Positions 62,414-64,000 of a stretch of DNA of 64,000 bases are shown one piece after another. The notes below the pieces were generated by a model that saw only the letters and a program-made list of their open reading frames with translations, ran no database searches and had not been told where the DNA came from. Every line of letters begins with the position of its first letter. The stretch's first letter is position 1. The position numbers and the translations under genes are program-made. The stretch is taken from assembly GCF_010548375.1 (NCBI RefSeq), contig NZ_JAAGLY010000002.1, forward strand, positions 186,001 to 250,000, in the 5' to 3' direction. Origin of the DNA: Streptomyces sp. SID13726 (lineage in GTDB: Bacteria > Actinomycetota > Actinomycetes > Streptomycetales > Streptomycetaceae).

Positions 62414-63766
62414 GTGAGCACTCTGCTTCTCCCCGGCGACGAGGGCTTCGAGGAGGCGTGCCTCGGCCGGGTCTTCAACGCCCGGCGCCCCACGGACCGG
62501 CTCCCGGCCGCCGTCCTTCTGGCCCGCACCGAACAGGACGTCGTCGAGGGCGTACGGCTCGCCCTGGAGCGCGGCTGGCAGGTCGCCGTCCGCTCCGGCG
62601 GGCACAGCTGGGCCGCCTGGTCGGTGCGCGAGGACGCGCTGCTGATCGACCTCGGGGACTTCCGCGAGATGGCGTACGACCCGCAGACCGGGATCGTGAC
62701 GGCGACGCCCAGCGTGCGGGGCGGCGACGAACTCAATCCGTATCTCGCCGAGTTCGGCCGGTTCTTCAACGGCGGGCACTGTCCCTCGGTCGGGATCGGC
62801 GGCTTCCTGCTCCAGGGCGGGCAGGGCTGGAACGCGCGCGGCTGGGGGTGGGCGGCGGAGAACATCGTGGCGCTCGATCTCGTCACCGCCGAGGGCGAGT
62901 CGGTGCGCGCGGACGAGACGCGCAACAGCGACCTGTTCTGGGCGGCGCGGGGCGCTGGCCCGGGCTTCTTCGGTGTGGTGACCCGCTTCCATCTGCGCAC
63001 CCGGCCGCTCCCGAGGCATCTCGGGCACACTGTGCACGCCTATCCGCTGGACCTGTTCGACGAGGTCATGACCTGGCTGCACGGCATGCACCACACGGTG
63101 TCCGACCTGGTGGAGATCGTCGCGCTCACACAGACCCCGCCCGATCGCGACGAACCGGTGCTGCTGGTCACGGGCGTGTCGATGACGGACACCCCGGAGG
63201 AGGCGGCCGAGGCCCTGGCGCCGCTGCACGCCAATCCGTACGCGGACCGGGCCCTGTTCCGTGTCGAGGCCCAACCCACCACGTTCGCGGAGCAGTTGGC
63301 CGGTCAGCGCATCGCCAACCCGGAAGGCCATCGCTATCTGGTCGACAACGCCTGGCTGACCGGACCTGCCGAGGAGGTCGTCCCGGCGATCCGTGAGGCG
63401 TTCACCGAGCACCCCACCCGGCAGACCTTCACGATCTGGTTCTCCATGGCCCCGCTGCGCCGACTCCCGGACATGGCCTTCTCGTTGCAGTCCGAGATCT
63501 ACTGCGCCACCTACGTCGTCCACGACGATCCCTCTCGGGACGGCGAGCTGCGCGCCTGGCTCGACCGGGCGATGGCCGCGATGCGGCCGGTCACCGCGGG
63601 CCAGTACCTGGGCGACTCCGACTTCACCGTACGGCAGTTGCGGTTCATGGGCGACGAGCAGTGGCGGCGGCTCCAGGAGATCCGTGCCACCCGCGACCCG
63701 AAGGGCCTGTTCGCGGGCTATCTGAGCGCCGGGACCGTGACCAACACCAACCACTGGGAGCAGTGA
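62414..63766 (+). CDS. BBE-type FAD-linked oxidase with bicovalent flavin
   Basis: A 450-residue FAD-linked oxidase of the berberine-bridge-enzyme type. RSGGHSW places His 64 and GHCPSVGIGGFLLQGGQGW places Cys 123, the two residues that hold flavin covalently in this group. The C-terminal RRLQEIRATRDPKGLF resembles the BBE tail. It would oxidise an alcohol, sugar or aromatic alcohol with oxygen. GTG 62414 is chosen because the protein then starts at the family length. Next gene after three bases. Confidence 0.9.
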   Translation: MSTLLLPGDEGFEEACLGRVFNARRPTDRLPAAVLLARTEQDVVEGVRLALERGWQVAVRSGGHSWAAWSVREDALLIDLGDFREMAYDPQTGIVTATPSVRGGDELNPYLAEFGRFFNGGHCPSVGIGGFLLQGGQGWNARGWGWAAENIVALDLVTAEGESVRADETRNSDLFWAARGAGPGFFGVVTRFHLRTRPLPRHLGHTVHAYPLDLFDEVMTWLHGMHHTVSDLVEIVALTQTPPDRDEPVLLVTGVSMTDTPEEAAEALAPLHANPYADRALFRVEAQPTTFAEQLAGQRIANPEGHRYLVDNAWLTGPAEEVVPAIREAFTEHPTRQTFTIWFSMAPLRRLPDMAFSLQSEIYCATYVVHDDPSRDGELRAWLDRAMAAMRPVTAGQYLGDSDFTVRQLRFMGDEQWRRLQEIRATRDPKGLFAGYLSAGTVTNTNHWEQ

Positions 63767-63769
63767 GCC

Positions 63770-64000
63770 ATGCGTGTCGCGACGTACGAGCACGAGGGCG
63801 TGGAGCGCGCCGGGGTCGTCCTGGACGGAGTGATCCACCCGCTCCCCCAGCCGGTCCTGGCCCTGGTCGAGCAGGAGGCCCTCCACTCCGCGGGCGCCGA
63901 AGCCCTGGGCGAGCCCAGCGAGTTGACGGTGGATCAGGTCAGGCTGCTGCCCCCGCTCAAGCCGCCCTCCATCCGTGACTTCGTCGGCTTCGAGGCACAC
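63770..64000 (+). CDS. fumarylacetoacetate hydrolase family protein, N-terminal part; runs off the right edge
   Basis: 77 residues are inside the window: MRVATYEHEGVERAGVVLDG, IHPLPQ and LLPPLKPPSIRDFVGFEAH, which is the N-terminal domain of a bacterial FAH-family protein. The catalytic domain lies beyond the edge. It would be the second FAH-family enzyme of the cluster and starts three bases after the flavin oxidase gene, in the same operon. Confidence 0.85.
   Translation, partial: MRVATYEHEGVERAGVVLDGVIHPLPQPVLALVEQEALHSAGAEALGEPSELTVDQVRLLPPLKPPSIRDFVGFEAH

Overview
The window is high-GC DNA with the codon use and gene families of a Streptomyces or close actinomycete: many GTG starts, Tat-type signal peptides, SpoIIE/PP2C phosphatases, DUF6479, DUF3040, MmyB-type regulators and abundant TetR, MarR, PadR, LysR and Lrp regulators. 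I see no rRNA, tRNA, CRISPR array, integrase, transposase or phage gene. The content (catabolic enzymes, regulators, secreted hydrolases, transporters, no housekeeping clusters) fits the accessory arm of a linear chromosome, but the sequence alone cannot prove that.

Layout. 1-3363: a truncated acyl-CoA synthetase gene and a nitronate-monooxygenase-family gene, divergent from a secreted serine hydrolase. 3368-3680: remains of a decayed regulator/SDR locus. 3697-9656: a carotenoid-desaturase-like flavoprotein, a Ser/Thr kinase fused to eight TPR units, an MpaB-like oxygenase and an acyl-CoA dehydrogenase, the last behind a perfect match to the KstR operator consensus. 9802-13905: a Cys-rich copper-binding protein, DUF6479, the tail of a GH15 glycosidase gene, and an MFS exporter divergent from a double-length Lrp regulator. 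13921-21078: a polytopic membrane protein, a Tat-exported protein with a clear promoter plus LacI-type operator, an esterase, a methyltransferase and a GAF-SpoIIE-ATPase protein. 21170-24892: dhaK-dhaL-dhaM and a TetR/SDR pair. 24916-32147: a GH75 chitosanase, a fibronectin-III lipoprotein with a DasR-like site, a PadR regulator, fadH behind a 20-bp palindrome, and a divergent MmyB regulator/SDR pair. 32180-46078: an antiporter operon, a PAS-PAS-GAF-SpoIIE protein, an MFS/LysR pair, a PrmC-like methyltransferase, a MarR regulator, and a molybdopterin oxidoreductase with its flavin reductase. 46160-54441: 8-oxoguanine deaminase, acetylxylan esterase, EstB-like hydrolase, thioesterase, methyltransferase/PadR pair and a secreted beta-helix protein.

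The most promising block is 54736-64000, which runs off the right edge. Two divergent, translationally coupled operons encode an SDR, a histidinol-dehydrogenase paralogue, an extradiol (VOC) dioxygenase, two fumarylacetoacetase-family hydrolases, a small quinol-monooxygenase-like protein, a flavin monooxygenase, an ACMSD-like amidohydrolase, a cyclase-family hydrolase and a bicovalent-flavin oxidase. The set reads as a complete ring-hydroxylation, ring-cleavage and hydrolysis pathway for an aromatic or quinoid substrate I cannot identify. Its shared promoter region carries six GATGC/GCATC half-sites.

A second theme is short tandem duplications lying exactly on stop codons at several gene 3' ends (9756-9828, 23187-23347, 28233-28302, 49877-49894, 52505-52556). 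Positions of short sites were counted by hand and may be off by a base.
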